Of a stretch of DNA of 64,000 bases, positions 46,600 through 56,920 are shown one piece after another. Numbering within the stretch: position 1 is the stretch's first letter; every line of letters begins with the position of its first letter. The stretch is from Ulota crispa (taxonomy: Eukaryota; Streptophyta; Bryopsida; Orthotrichales; Orthotrichaceae). The stretch covers positions 4,325,966 through 4,389,965 of the forward strand of contig OY987252.1 in assembly GCA_963920765.1 (NCBI GenBank). The letters run 5' to 3'. Position numbers and translations under genes: made by a program. Below the pieces are notes generated by a model. That model was not told the origin of the DNA. It did not search any database and saw nothing but the letters and a program-made list of their open reading frames with translations.

Positions 46600-47765
46600 G
46601 ATCCCTCGATATATATTGAACAAATTGATCTTCTAAATAGACGGAAGTCCCTGCGAAATGCCTTGAGCAATTTGCAATGACATGTCTATTGAAGGCTGGC
46701 ACCTTGAAAGAAGATTCATCTTGACATAATTTACCACCATGGTTGTCACATTGGGCCGCCTATCCGCTTGCCTGCATGTATGCCCAAAGTGCCCAATTGA
46801 GGTCATGGTTCGTTCAATGAAGTCAATTAATGGTTGACTTTAAAAAATATACAAATTGATAATAAAAACTTATTTTGTGAATGCTAGTAACGCTCATTGT
46901 TGCCAACATGACGTCAAAACGTGGATTCAAAGCCATATCACGTCTTAAAATTGAAAAATGATAATTTGATTCTTATATTTTTAGGTCAAAAACCCTAAAA
47001 ATGGCCTGAAAAACACAATAGGGCGGACTTGTTTGTTTGTGCTGTCCTTTTTGTCCATCTGCCTATGCTGTCCAATAGCCACAACTTGCCCAAAGTAACA
47101 ACCATGTTTACCATAGCTTCATTTGAATTGAGTAGATTCTCAAGCCAGGGACGCAATTCATCGTTGAGAAAACTGTCACTTTTATCACCACCCCATGAGG
47201 TAGGGTGAAGCGTGCTAAACTTATTGTTCAAAATGTTCTTGACTGGATTGTCATCAACTAATAGGACATTCTCTACTCAGTCCAAACCGCGGATTTCTTT
47301 GTACACATGAAGGCTCGTCACGAAAAAAGGTTTTCTTGGTCTATCTTATGTCCTATATTGGAACTCTCTACAAATTGAATGAGAGAGGCAAATAACATCG
47401 TTTTGATTGAATGAACAATCATCTAGCACAAATTCTATCACATTGTACAAATTAGTGTTGCTAACACAACTCTAGAACCCGACATCATCTTTGCTATGCA
47501 ACCAGTCAATGAATTCTTTAACCCGCAGCTTCCAATGCATAACTATTTGCCCATTAAGCCAAATGCTTTGAATTAGAACTTTGTTTGGGTCAATAACCAC
47601 GGAGTACTGTCAAAGAGGTACATCATCAATGATCAACTATAGCTTGGGATCTACCATTGATAAATCTGTGGGGCAAATGAATCTAAAAAAGTTAGAGTTA
47701 GCAAAATGAAGTCTTGCAGCCGCAATGTTGATGCCAATTTCAAAATAAGGTGTTGACTCTATGCA
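46600..47765 (-). pseudogene. NIF/FCP1-like HAD phosphatase domain, broken by an inserted element
   Basis: On the minus strand a single frame runs from about 47755 to 46610 with five stops but no frameshift apart from the inserted element at 46738-47106. Recognisable blocks of the plant NLI-interacting-factor (FCP1/Scp-like) phosphatase family: LIIDDVPL (expected position of the first Asp motif), LRVKEFIDWLHSKDDVGF followed by a stop where the family has Trp, RPRKPFFVTSLHVYKEIRGL, VENVLLVDDNPVKNILNN (third Asp motif), and LRPWLENLLNSNEAMV. After removing the insertion and one target copy the frame continues NYVKMNLLSRCQPSIDMS to a stop near 46645. The canonical DxDx motif is degraded. It is probably the C-terminal domain of the exons further upstream. 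Confidence 0.72.
46738..47106 (-). mobile_element. Small non-autonomous hAT element, copy 1
   Basis: 369 bp. Termini read CATGGTTGTTACTTTGGG and, on the other strand, CATGGTTGTCACATTGGG. Flanks TTTACCAC (46730-46737) and TTTACCAT (47107-47114) form an 8-bp target duplication with one mismatch, as expected for hAT. It sits inside the phosphatase frame; excising it with one duplication joins EAMV to NYVKMN in frame. Related copies at 49857 and 57562. Confidence 0.9.
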
Positions 47766-47799
47766 CTTGAGACTTCATCTCCCATGTCCCTCTTTTCTT

Positions 47800-48060
47800 C
47801 TACTTTGTCAATATTCCCCTCAAAGTTGATTCTCCTCCCAACTTATCTTGCTCTTCCAACACTGCCTCTTGTCTAATTGCAAGGTTAAAAATATTATTGT
47901 AAGTGAACCTGTGCGCTTGTTGTACAGCTTTTGTATACTTGGATTGTTTTGAGTCTAATTTGCAATTTGGGTCATGACTGAAAAAAGGAAACCAACAATG
48001 CTTTTCAAACATATCCTTGATATGGACCTTTTCACTTTGGAATGTGTCTGTTGCAACCAC
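47800..48060 (-). pseudogene. Candidate exon upstream of the phosphatase domain
   Basis: An 86-codon frame: CWFPFFSHDPNCKLDSKQSK, then AHRFTYNNIFNLAIRQEAVL and EEQDKLGG. It is in a different frame from the phosphatase segment, so either a short intron or a frameshift near 47780 separates them. No domain recognised by itself. Confidence 0.4.
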
Positions 48061-48584
48061 TTTGGGATTGGGCTATCTTCTAGGTGAGCAAGTAGGCCTA
48101 AGAGGTACTAAATTGTACAACGCATCTAGACAAACTTCCTAAGTAGAGCAACCACTGTGACCTGTTTGAGACTTAGTCATAGTTGCATCAAAGGGATCCG
48201 CTGGCAAGATAAAACTCATCAAGGGCTTCCTTGATGCAATAGTTTTGTTATCTCCTTCTACCTCATGCTCGACCACAATGGAGAAAGACAGAACATCAGT
48301 TGCTACTATTGCAGGATAGTAGTGTCTAGCAATTGGGCTTCACTACAGAGATCTTGTCCCAATTCAGCAACTTGAAACACAGTTGTTGCTGCCTCAACCA
48401 AGTCCTTAGCTTTTTTGCTAGGCTTTATAAATTGTGAGCTGCTTTGCAATGATAGGTGCAGGGGAGGAACAATTGTGTTTGGCTCCTCCTGAGAAAATTA
48501 GTTGTCAAGTGCTTGAGGTCCCCTTCTTGAGCCTTATTAGTTTGATCTATTTCCATACCCTTGAGATTTTGCATTGTGGGTACT
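48061..48584. other. No firm gene
   Basis: Probably intron or decayed exon of the same minus-strand gene; frames are short and broken. Confidence 0.3.
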
Positions 48585-49682
48585 CTATTTTTCTTCAATC
48601 TTGTTACTCTCATTGTCACTAGGTTGATGGCCTTTTGTAAAGGCTTTATGGTGAGTTTCTTTGACGCACAGTTTTAAATGGGTGCTTTCTTGCTCTTGGC
48701 AAAAGCTGTTGCAAACATCTCCTTCACAAATTTGACAGTCAACTAAGCCTCCAACTTTGCTAGTCATTTGTCCTTTAAATTTCTGGTTTGTTGAAGAGCC
48801 TTCTCCTGCACATTTTGCAAGTGTACTCAAGATTTAGCAATCAAAAAACCATCATTCTTATTCCAAAGTAACAAAGACAGGCATACAAGGATCCCTCAAT
48901 GAGAGGGACAATGAACAAACCTCAATAGATAGTGGACCGTCCTTAGCCTCAGCATCGGACTTTGACTTCTAAGGTTCACAATGCTTTCTCCACTTCGTCA
49001 AAATTTGTTACAAATGTTCCCTTTGTAATTTTCTCAAACTGCTAACAACTCCCTCTTTGTATGCTTGACCCTTGTTCTTTGCTTTCCTAGTCTGCCAAAA
49101 AGTCCATTCATGCTTCCTGCAAGTATACCAATGTGTTAGCAATCAAAATAACCATCACCCATGATTCAAAATAATTGTAACACACATATGGGGATCCCCC
49201 AATAGAAGTCACTATGAACAAACCATGTAAGAGCGTGGAGAATCCTTTGCCTTGTCCTTGGACTCAGACACATTGACAGGCAGGTCTCTAGCAAGTTTGT
49301 CAAAGTGCTCCCCACTTATCAACTTCTTTTCCAAACTTGTATGTTTCAATGCTTTTGGCAATAGAGGCACATCCCTAACGGATGTTTGCAAGTTTATTGT
49401 GTTGTGAGCAGCAGGACATCCAATGTTGTGATAGTAGATGGACAGCAACAATCATCGGGGATTTTTGGATGCTTCCAATAGGGGGATCTCCAATTAGAGA
49501 CATCCAAGCATTCCCAATGGGATGAGGAGCAAACTTACTTTGTCATCCTCTGAAGAGTCTCTTGTATCGGCGCTTGACTCCAAAGAATGACCTGAGTGAT
49601 CATACTCCATATTGTTGGATTTTTTATCTTCTATTGGCTTGCCAAGAGTTAAAGGGATGTGTGGCAGTTGGACAACGTCCAA
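48585..49682 (-). pseudogene. Four exon candidates with duplicated exon-intron modules
   Basis: Minus-strand exons about 49682-49497, 49451-49224, 49116-48921 and 48805-48585. The donor after SSEDDK is GTAAGTTT. The introns 49117-49223 (107 nt) and 48806-48920 (115 nt) both start GTTTGTTCAT, contain a GGATCC-centred palindrome, share TTTGATTGCTAA and end in GCAG, so they are copies of one another. Exon ends also look duplicated: FDKLARDL...SKDKAKDSP, LRKLQREH...SDAEAKDGP, and ADTRDSSEDDK. The protein is Lys/Ser/Glu-rich; the fourth exon has DCQICEGDVCNSFC, a possible metal site. Stops occur in the third exon. No named domain; likely the middle of the gene that ends in the phosphatase. Confidence 0.5.
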
Positions 49683-49856
49683 ATAATCCTAAGTGTAATT
49701 GACTGCCAGGAGTCTGGCCTCCTCAAAGGAAAGTAATTGTGGCACCTTACATTGCGCACTCTACAATATTCCAAACCAAGAGTACTTCAGTAAGCCTCGA
49801 TTATGGTAACAAGGGAAATCAACTAGGAAATGACGTTGGAAGTAAGGAGAAGTAAC

Positions 49857-50181
49857 CAACGTTGTTACTTTAGGCAAGTTGAGGCTGTCGGACACCATAG
49901 ACAGGCAGATGAATTGGACCAAACATGCAATTTAGGGCATTTTTAGGGTTTTGAACTAAAAATGGAAGAATTAAATAATATATTTTCATTTTTATTACAT
50001 GATATGGCTTTGAATCCTCATTTTGACTTCATATTGGCAACAATGAGAGTTTTTTTTATCATTTTGCATCATTTTTAAACGTCAACTATGAGTTGACTTC
50101 ACCGGACGGACCATGATCTCAATCAGGCACTTTGGGCATATAAGCAAGCAGGTGGACAAGTGGCCCAATGTGACAACTATG
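49857..50181 (+). mobile_element. Small non-autonomous hAT element, copy 2
   Basis: 325 bp, opposite orientation to copy 1. Termini CAACGTTGTTACTTTAGG and, reversed, CATAGTTGTCACATTGG. Shared interior: TTTTTAGGGTTTT, ATGGCTTTGAATCC, TTGGCAACAATGAG, GGCACTTTGGGCATA. Flanks GAAGTAAC and GATGTGAC give an 8-bp duplication with two mismatches. Confidence 0.82.
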
Positions 50182-50647
50182 GATGTGACATTCCATTCCC
50201 ATACTAGTGAACTCCAGACCACCATTGATATTGACTATGCACATGTCCTTGGTCATGTGCTAAAAAAACATATCCATTGGTGTTTGCATTTGCAGCCAAG
50301 GAAGATCCTTTTGCATCCAAAAAGTTTGGCAATCCTCCTCTCTATTTGGATGGTAGAATGGTTTCATAGGCTGCGGTCCCATGAAGTAAACGGATAATCT
50401 ACTCGGCTTGGGTATGTCTCTGTCATATCCAAACATGAAGACAACGTGATAGTTGTATCTAGTCCCAGTCTCCTATTTAGGGAACCTATCGGACAATAGA
50501 GGATAATACTTGATCAAGTGGTGGTTCCAAACCTTCCCGCAAGTTTCTTTTTTCCGCTTCTGAAGGTGGTTACATATGGCCACCAATCCTTTATCATTTG
50601 TCATAATAACGGCTAGTATTCGAGCAATTGTCTACGGAGGACTGCTA
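50182..50647. other. No gene seen
   Basis: No coding or repeat signal recognised. Confidence 0.3.
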
Positions 50648-51376
50648 GGTGATTGTAAGAATGGCATGTACTACATTCTGTCCCCCTCACCTTTTGCAAC
50701 TTGTTTTTTGCTTGTAACTTTTACAAAAGAATTCATATTGATTTGTCCTTTTAAAGTAACGTGAAAATGCAAGTTATTGACATTTCGTGATTTTTTGTTG
50801 TTTTTTAAAATTATTTTGCTATTTTTAAGCATCCCCAAATGGGTGTCTATCTTTGCCATTTTGGGAGTTTTTAGTACTATTTTGGGTCCAAATAAGCTTT
50901 TCTAGGGCTATAAATCAGGGATGTTGTTTAGAGAGCATGCTTACGTGCATTTCTAGAAGGGTTTTGCAAAATTATAAATTTCATGGCATCTACATTGTCT
51001 CAAAGTGGGCATCCTATCTCCCTTCATTAGCAAAATACAAAGAAATTCCTTAGCAAAGCAATTGTACCATGTGAATGTGTTTAATGGGTTCTCAAATGGC
51101 TAGTTTTTATTTTATTTTTTTGAATTATTTTACTATTTTCTAAAAAGCAAGAAAGAAATTGGCTTTATATTGGTGAATTTGTTTTGTGCATAACTTTTAG
51201 AATAAAAAGTTTCTAGGTCTAAATTTTGTATGAATATGCTATTTTAAGTGCTTTACAAATTGTTTGGATTTTATTTTATTAAAAAAAAATTATTCCAAAA
51301 GCTCATAGTACTATATAGTGCTACCAATTTTAAGGGTGTTTGAGACAAAATTGGCAAGTCTTTTTTGCAACTACCC
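50648..51376 (+). mobile_element. GGGTGATTGCAAGAA element, copy B
   Basis: 729 bp, noncoding. Starts GGTGATTGTAAGAATGG and ends TTTTTTGCAACTACCC, so the ends form short inverted repeats. The interior follows copies C and D: TTATTGACATTTCGTGAT, TGTCTCAAAGTGGGCAT, AATGGCTAGTTTTTATTTTA, GCATAACTTTTAGAATAAAA, GGGTGTTTGAGACAAAAT. Confidence 0.82.
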
Positions 51377-51467
51377 TTCTACCGGCTTCTACCATCTCTA
51401 GTGTGTTAAAAAACTTCTTGGATTGACTGTCCTTCAAATTCATTGTGCGCGCCACTTTCCTTGCTTT

Positions 51468-52210
51468 CTATGATTTCTCAAACATGAAACAAAAGTACAT
51501 GTAAAACTTGGACCCTGCTTGCCATCCAGCAATGTTTGTGTTTGCCATGAGATCACTCATGTTCCAAGCATTGTAGTCCATGGTGACGCTGAAGTACATC
51601 TCCTCAAACTTCGTTTGCCTGTAAAACGCAATGCAACTTTCATTGGGTGTCTCAATTGAGACAAACCACATATCCTTTACCCATGTTGAACAGTCATTGG
51701 AATTGCTATTCTTTGCCAAGAGTTTCAAGCGGCCTTCTAGATGTTTCTTTTTTGCCGGATTATTGAGGATCCTAGATGTCCAAAGAGCAACGTCCTTCTT
51801 GGTAATGTAATGGACCTCCACTAAAGCATTCCATTTGAGTGATGCGTACCTAATGTATTCCATCTTCTTGGCTAGAAGAAGATATCCACCATAGTGGTTC
51901 ATTAACTCATTCTTCAATATTTGCTCAATCCAAACACAAGAGGCAGCATTTTTAAGTGAAACAATGGCGTTTCCTTTAACTAGGTGCTTTGACCTAATGT
52001 CTTTCATGCATACCTTCTTTGTTTCAACTTGAGACGCCAAATAATTGATGCCCTCCAGGCAAACTCCATATAGCGGCTTGTAATTGAACTCAATTAGCGA
52101 TCTGCAATTTGCATTTTTAGTAAGCACAATTGTCTTGACACCAGTGGGAAGGTATCCTTCAACAAATTGTTCTTTAATCATGATCTAGCGCTCATCATTG
52201 GTGTCATCCT
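51468..52210 (-). pseudogene. Unrecognised 238-codon open frame
   Basis: Second-longest class of open frame in the window. Reading EQFVEGYLPTGVKTIVLTKN, KPLYGVCLEGINYLASQVET, VKGNAIVSLKNAASCVWIEQ, DVALWTSRILNNPAKKKHLE, WVKDMWFVSIETPNESCIAF, and a C-terminal GWQAGSKFYMYFCFMFEKS. Upstream in the same frame DDTNDER is followed by TAG where Trp is likely, so the real start is further 5' and the gene is broken. Balanced composition and Trp/Tyr content look like folded globular protein. No family recognised. It lies on the strand of the 46.6-53.7 kb exon series and may belong to it. Confidence 0.45.
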
Positions 52211-52479
52211 GTAGGAACAATAGTGAAACAAGGGGATCAACCTTCTTCTTATCATTGCTTGCCTTACTTGCAAAAATTGTGATCAAAGACAGCAAGAAAC
52301 TTTGTCCAAACAAACAAACTAGTTAGATCTTTGAACAATCACAAAATGGGACTTGTGTAGGCCCGTAGTGGGTGATCCTTGCATGGAGAAGACATATGCT
52401 TTTATTTCAGAGCGTTTGATGCATACCTTGTACTCTTTAGAATGTTTTCTTCCCTCAATAGATGGCTAAGGACTTCCCA

Positions 52480-53690
52480 TTATCCTCCATTTTTTCCTAG
52501 CAATTTGTAGCTGCTTTGTGAAGCAGTGCTCCTTTTGGCTTCCCGCAAAATTCTAATTGAGGGACTTAGACAATAAAAAGAGTGTATTGTTTTGGCTTTC
52601 AAGAGTCCAACACAAAATAATATTGAAGGTTGAAACCTTGGATATGTGCTCAAGTTTAATAAGTCCTCTTTATATAAGGATTTTGTGAGCTTTGACTTTA
52701 TTTTATCTACCAATTATATAATAAAATCTCTTGACCATGATATCTGTTTTTTTAGCTCCTATTCAAAGAACTTGATTGCCTTGCTCGTATTGGTTGGACC
52801 TCATTTGAGTGGTAGGACATAGATGTTTTGATCATCAAGGTCAAATTTTTTGTGAATATGGACCATTCTTATCATCTTGTCCAGCCTATCTTTTTCAATG
52901 CCTCTATACACCTCTTTTCTTGGTGTAGCTTTGAGCAACTTATCAAAGTGTACTAGCAAGGGCTCCTTGCTGTGTCATCAACAAATCTTTTCTCCCCCCA
53001 TAAGTACAGGACATCAAAATTTTGCTTGTACATGTCGTGGATTTTTGTCATTTTGTCCTTCATGAGCTTCTAGATGTCTGCTTCCGCCATATTCATGCAT
53101 CTATATAGCTCAAGTTGAGGTTTTTGTTTCTTGGCGCTCTTTGTCAGCTTGGCAATGTCAACAGGGTCGCCTAGATCTCTAACAATGGATTTTCTTTTTT
53201 TGTTCTTTTTCTGTGGGGACATCTGCGTAGTTGATGGCACAATTGCAATTGTCTTGAGAATGTTGGCTACACAGGTTGTTGAAATCAGGGCCCATGGAGT
53301 TCTCAGTTCATCCTTAGAGAACTCTAGGCAATTGTTGTCACTGTTCAAGAGGCCAATCGCAAACATTGTTTAGCACATTTCTTTGTTGAGCGTGTTGTAG
53401 TTGAGGATGAGCCCGTAGGTCTATTTGTCGTCAGTATTGGGGACCTCCTCCTAGACAACTACAAGGGCTGAATGTGAGTCTAGTTCTCGCATTTCTAGCA
53501 CAATTAGCCTTGATGTCAGATGGTCTCTCAGGTTGCTCTTCAAGTACGGATGAATGAGTGTCTGCTTGTTTGGAACTGATTGCCACTCAATCCCCATGCC
53601 TTGACCTTCTTTAGATAGCAAAAATTTGCATTTGACGAGTGTTTCCCAATGTACAAAAATGTGGGGCCCACAAATCTATAAATCTTGCAA
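52480..53690 (-). pseudogene. Exons of an unrecognised minus-strand gene
   Basis: A frame from about 53690 to 53070 with stops reads VHWETLVKCKFLLSKEGQGM, LIHPYLKSNLRDHLTSRLIV and LGDPVDIAKLTKSAKKQKPQ; it continues KLMKDKMTKIHDMYKQNFDV LYLWGEKRF, then after a frameshift near 52930 HFDKLLKATPRKEVYRGIEK and a segment to about 52445 whose end AGAGTACAAG meets a possible GTATGC donor. An acceptor TTGCAAG precedes the first part near 53690, and a donor GAAAAG/GTACC lies at about 53903, upstream. No domain recognised. It is a Lys-rich, probably intracellular protein, likely the N-terminal part of the same gene as 48.6-52.2 kb. Confidence 0.4.
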
Positions 53691-54209
53691 GCCTTAGAGA
53701 CTTAAGCTAGGCAAGTGCTTTATGTCTTGCTTCAAATATGTAGACATTTACAAGCAAAATTTAAAACACACTCTGATATTTTCATTGGTTACAATTTGAT
53801 GATTCCATTTTGAGTTAGGCTCTGGCACTTTAGAAATGAACAACGCATGCAAGGATAGGGTATTGCCATCAAAGGATCCCTTGATAGATGGTACCTTTTC
53901 AACCAACAAGAGTCCTAGTTGTTACTAACATGCAAAACGAAGAGCTCAATGCTAGTTATGCTCATTAGGAGATCCCTAAATTCAGTCATATGTCCTACGC
54001 CAACCACGGTCAGCCCATTGCTTTAGCCCATAGTATTATGAAAGTAGTGATGGTAGGATGACACAAAACCATACCAAGAACATAATTTAGTTGCACAAAT
54101 ATAGGTCTACCCATTGAAGGATCCTCCAATGGCCAATTCAATTTTGGCGGATCTAAGATCCAGTTGTATGTTTTCTATAGATTGTCTAAAACTACTTCAA
54201 CTTTTTTAT
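53691..54209. other. Intron-like, with two GGATCC palindromes
   Basis: Palindromes ATCAAAGGATCCCTTGAT (53867-53884) and CATTGAAGGATCCTCCAATG (54112-54131). No gene seen. Confidence 0.45.
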
Positions 54210-54951
54210 GGGTGATTGCAAAAATGACCTATCCTGCATGCTTTCTATCCCTTTCACCTCTTGCAGGTGGTTTTTGGGTCCTATCTTTTACAGTTTTAGT
54301 CATTTTGACCTACAATTTTAGAGTAAGGTGAACATGAATGTTATTGACATTCCGTAATGTTTTTGTTTTTTTATTATTTTACTATTTTTAAGTGGACCCC
54401 AATTGCATGTCTACCTTAGCAATTTTGGTGGTTTTTAATACTATTTTGGATTGGAAAAAGCAAATCTCATGCCACAAATCAAGGAAGTTGTTCATTAAGA
54501 AGCATTACATGGATTTATAGATCTATTTTACAAAACTAAATTTTTTTTTGCCCTACACATTGTCTCAAAGAGGGCATTGTTTCTCCCTCCATTGGTGAAA
54601 GACAAAAACCTTCCTCCAAAAAGAACTTGCATCAGTTCAAGCTAATGAAAGAGATAAAAATTGGCCATTTTTTATTTTATTTTTTTGATTTTTTTTACTA
54701 TTTTCTAAAAAGCAAAAAGGAAATTGTCTTTTTATTGATAATTTTTGTCCCTCTCTTTTTGTGCATAACTTTTAGAATAAAAAATTTCTAGGTTTGAATA
54801 TTTACAAGTATGCTATTTTAAGTGCTTTACAAATTGTCTGTATTTTAATTTATTTGAAAAAAAATTATTTTAAAAGCTCATAGTACTACCTAGTACTACG
54901 AGTTTTAAGGGTGTTTGAGACAAAACTAGCAGGTCATTCTTGCAACTACCC
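54210..54951 (+). mobile_element. GGGTGATTGCAAGAA element, copy C (left limb)
   Basis: 742 bp, starts GGGTGATTGCAAAAATGACC and ends GGTCATTCTTGCAACTACCC, an imperfect terminal inverted repeat. Flanked by TTAT on both sides (54206-54209 and 54952-54955), a candidate 4-bp target duplication. Its first 690 bases are nearly identical to the reverse complement of 55520-56196. Confidence 0.85.
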
Positions 54952-55032
54952 TTATCTGGAGATCCTGTGATGATGAAATCCAATCTAAGCGTTCCCAATA
55001 TGCCTCTATGGAGGGATACCCCGATGAATAAA

Positions 55033-56196
55033 TGCAAGAATGACCTGCTGGTTTTGTCTCAAACACCCTTAAAATTGGTAATACTAGGTATAGTGCGTGC
55101 CACCATAAACCAACAAACATTTGGTCACAAAATGTCAAATAGTGGTCAACTTTGGGTGATATCACCATCTTTTTGACAAATGATAATTCCAATTTGTGTT
55201 TGTAACTTTTTTCTTAAAATCTCCTTGTTTGAAGTTATGAATAGTTTTAGGTTATAAAGAGACTTAAATTACAAGAAGCTTCAACCTATTGAAGGCTATT
55301 ATAGCAAAAAACAAGAAATATCTAAAAGCCATATGAACTATTCATAACAACCCTCAATAATTTGAAACTCTTCATAACTTCAAGCAAGGAGATCTTAGGA
55401 AAAAAGTTACAAAAACAAATTGGAATTATCAATTGTCAAAAAGATGGTGATATCACCTAAACTTGACCACTATTTGACATTTTGTGGCCAAATGTTTGTT
55501 GGTTTATGGTGGCACACACTACAGTACTATGAGCTTTTAAAATAATTTTTTTTCAAATAAATTAAAATACAGACAATTTGTAAAGCACTTAAAATAGCAT
55601 ACTTGTAAATATTCAAACCTAGAAATTTTTTATTCTAAAAGTTATGCACAAAAAGAGAGGGACAAAAATTATCAATAAAAAGACAATTTCCTTTTTGCTT
55701 TTTAGAAAATAGTAAAAAAAATCAAAAAAATAAAATAAAAAATGGCCAATTTTTATCTCTTTCATTAGCTTGAACTGATGCAAGTTCTTTTTGGAGGAAG
55801 GTTTTTGTCTTTCACCAATGGAGGGAGAAACAATGCCCTCTTTGAGACAATGTGTAGGGCAAAAAAAAATTTAGTTTTGTAAAATAGATCTGTAAATCCA
55901 TGTAATGCTTCTTAATGAACAACTTCCTTGATTTGTGGCATGAGATTTGCTTTTTCCAATCCAAAATAGTATTAAAAACCACCAAAATTGCTAAGGTAGA
56001 CATGCAATTGGGGTCCACTTAAAAATAGTAAAATAATAAAAAAACAAAAACATTACGGAATGTCAATAACATTCATGTTCACCTTACTCTAAAATTGTAG
56101 GTCAAAATGACTAAAACCGCAAAAGATAGGATCCAAAACCACCCGTAAGAGGTGAAGGGGACAAAAAGCATGACAGTTCTTTCTTGCAATCACCCC
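55033..56196 (-). mobile_element. GGGTGATTGCAAGAA element, copy D (right limb), with an insertion
   Basis: Reverse-oriented copy, starting at 56196 with GGGTGATTGCAAGAA and ending at 55033 with GGTCATTCTTGCA; the last few bases of the terminus are missing. Interrupted at 55091-55521 by another foldback element. Together with copy C it makes a large inverted repeat around 54952-55032. Confidence 0.85.
55091..55521. mobile_element. 431-bp foldback element nested in copy D
   Basis: Begins TAGTGCGTGCCACCATAAAC and, on the other strand, TAGTGTGTGCCACCATAAAC. Arms of about 160 bp (to ~55250 and from ~55364) pair almost perfectly, through CATTTTGTGACCAAATGTTT-like and GGTGATATCACC sequence, with a loop of about 113 bases. 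Inserted at AGTACT in copy D. Class unknown. Confidence 0.85.
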
Positions 56197-56544
56197 AATG
56201 GTTTACACAAAATATGTCTAAATAGCTGCTATACTAAATGGCAATTACAAAGCACTTGTTGGCATATTGGACCGTGCATCAAGAGATCCCTGGATGGACA
56301 GTTTGCTTTGTTAGTTGACCCAATCGACTATTATTGACAATTCTAAACATCTATACAAGGATAAATAAATGATCCATCAATCAAGGATCCCTAGATAGAC
56401 ACTTAAATTCCTTCTTGACCCGAAATAGTTCATAGTCTACATCTAACTACAATTAGGTAACCAAAGATCCCCTCATGGTCTAGAAAAAATTAGCCTAGCC
56501 AATTGAATCCATTGAGGGATCTCCCAATAGCAATCATTCACTTT
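56197..56544. repeat. Noncoding with clustered GATC palindromes
   Basis: Palindromes at 56278-56295 (ATCAAGAGATCCCTGGAT), 56381-56395 and 56511-56528 (ATTGAGGGATCTCCCAAT), with a weaker one near 56463. Spacing about 80-130 bases. No gene. Confidence 0.55.
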
Positions 56545-56920
56545 CTAATCCATTGTGCTTTGCAAGTTTGGTTCATTGCATTGTATATTTAAATTGAGAC
56601 TATACATGTAGATTTTGTATGGCACTAATGCAAGGTTAACTTGCGGCAAATCCCAATTAGGAATTGTCTTGCTTGGTAATGCCAATGATCCTGCCATTAT
56701 CAAAAAGTTGACTACAGCACCCCTTGAAATGTGGAAATCCCGTAGCAACTTTGTGGGTTTAGTATAGTTCTGCACATCACACCTTACACGGTACTCAAAA
56801 TTGTTGTGTACAATTCGAGGTTCTTCACTTGTACTTGGAGTCAACCTCACCTTTGCTCCATTTGGGATGAACAAAGACAATGTCATATGGATCAATGCAA
56901 TTCTACTATTCAAAACCCAA
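56545..56920 (-). pseudogene. Unrecognised exon-like open frame
   Basis: A 122-codon frame: ALIHMTLSLFIPNGAKVRLT, NNFEYRVRCDVQNYTKPTKL, RDFHISRGAVVNFLIMAGSL and ALPSKTIPNWDLPQVNLALV. It looks like genuine beta-rich protein but I do not recognise a family. AG precedes it near 56918 and a GATC palindrome follows it directly, as with other exons of this region. Probably the most upstream exon of the minus-strand gene series in the window. Confidence 0.4.

Noticed and set aside
54210-56196. Viral-type T-shaped terminal repeat
   Set aside because: The shape is explained by inverted copies of a plant repeat plus a nested foldback; no viral genes are nearby.
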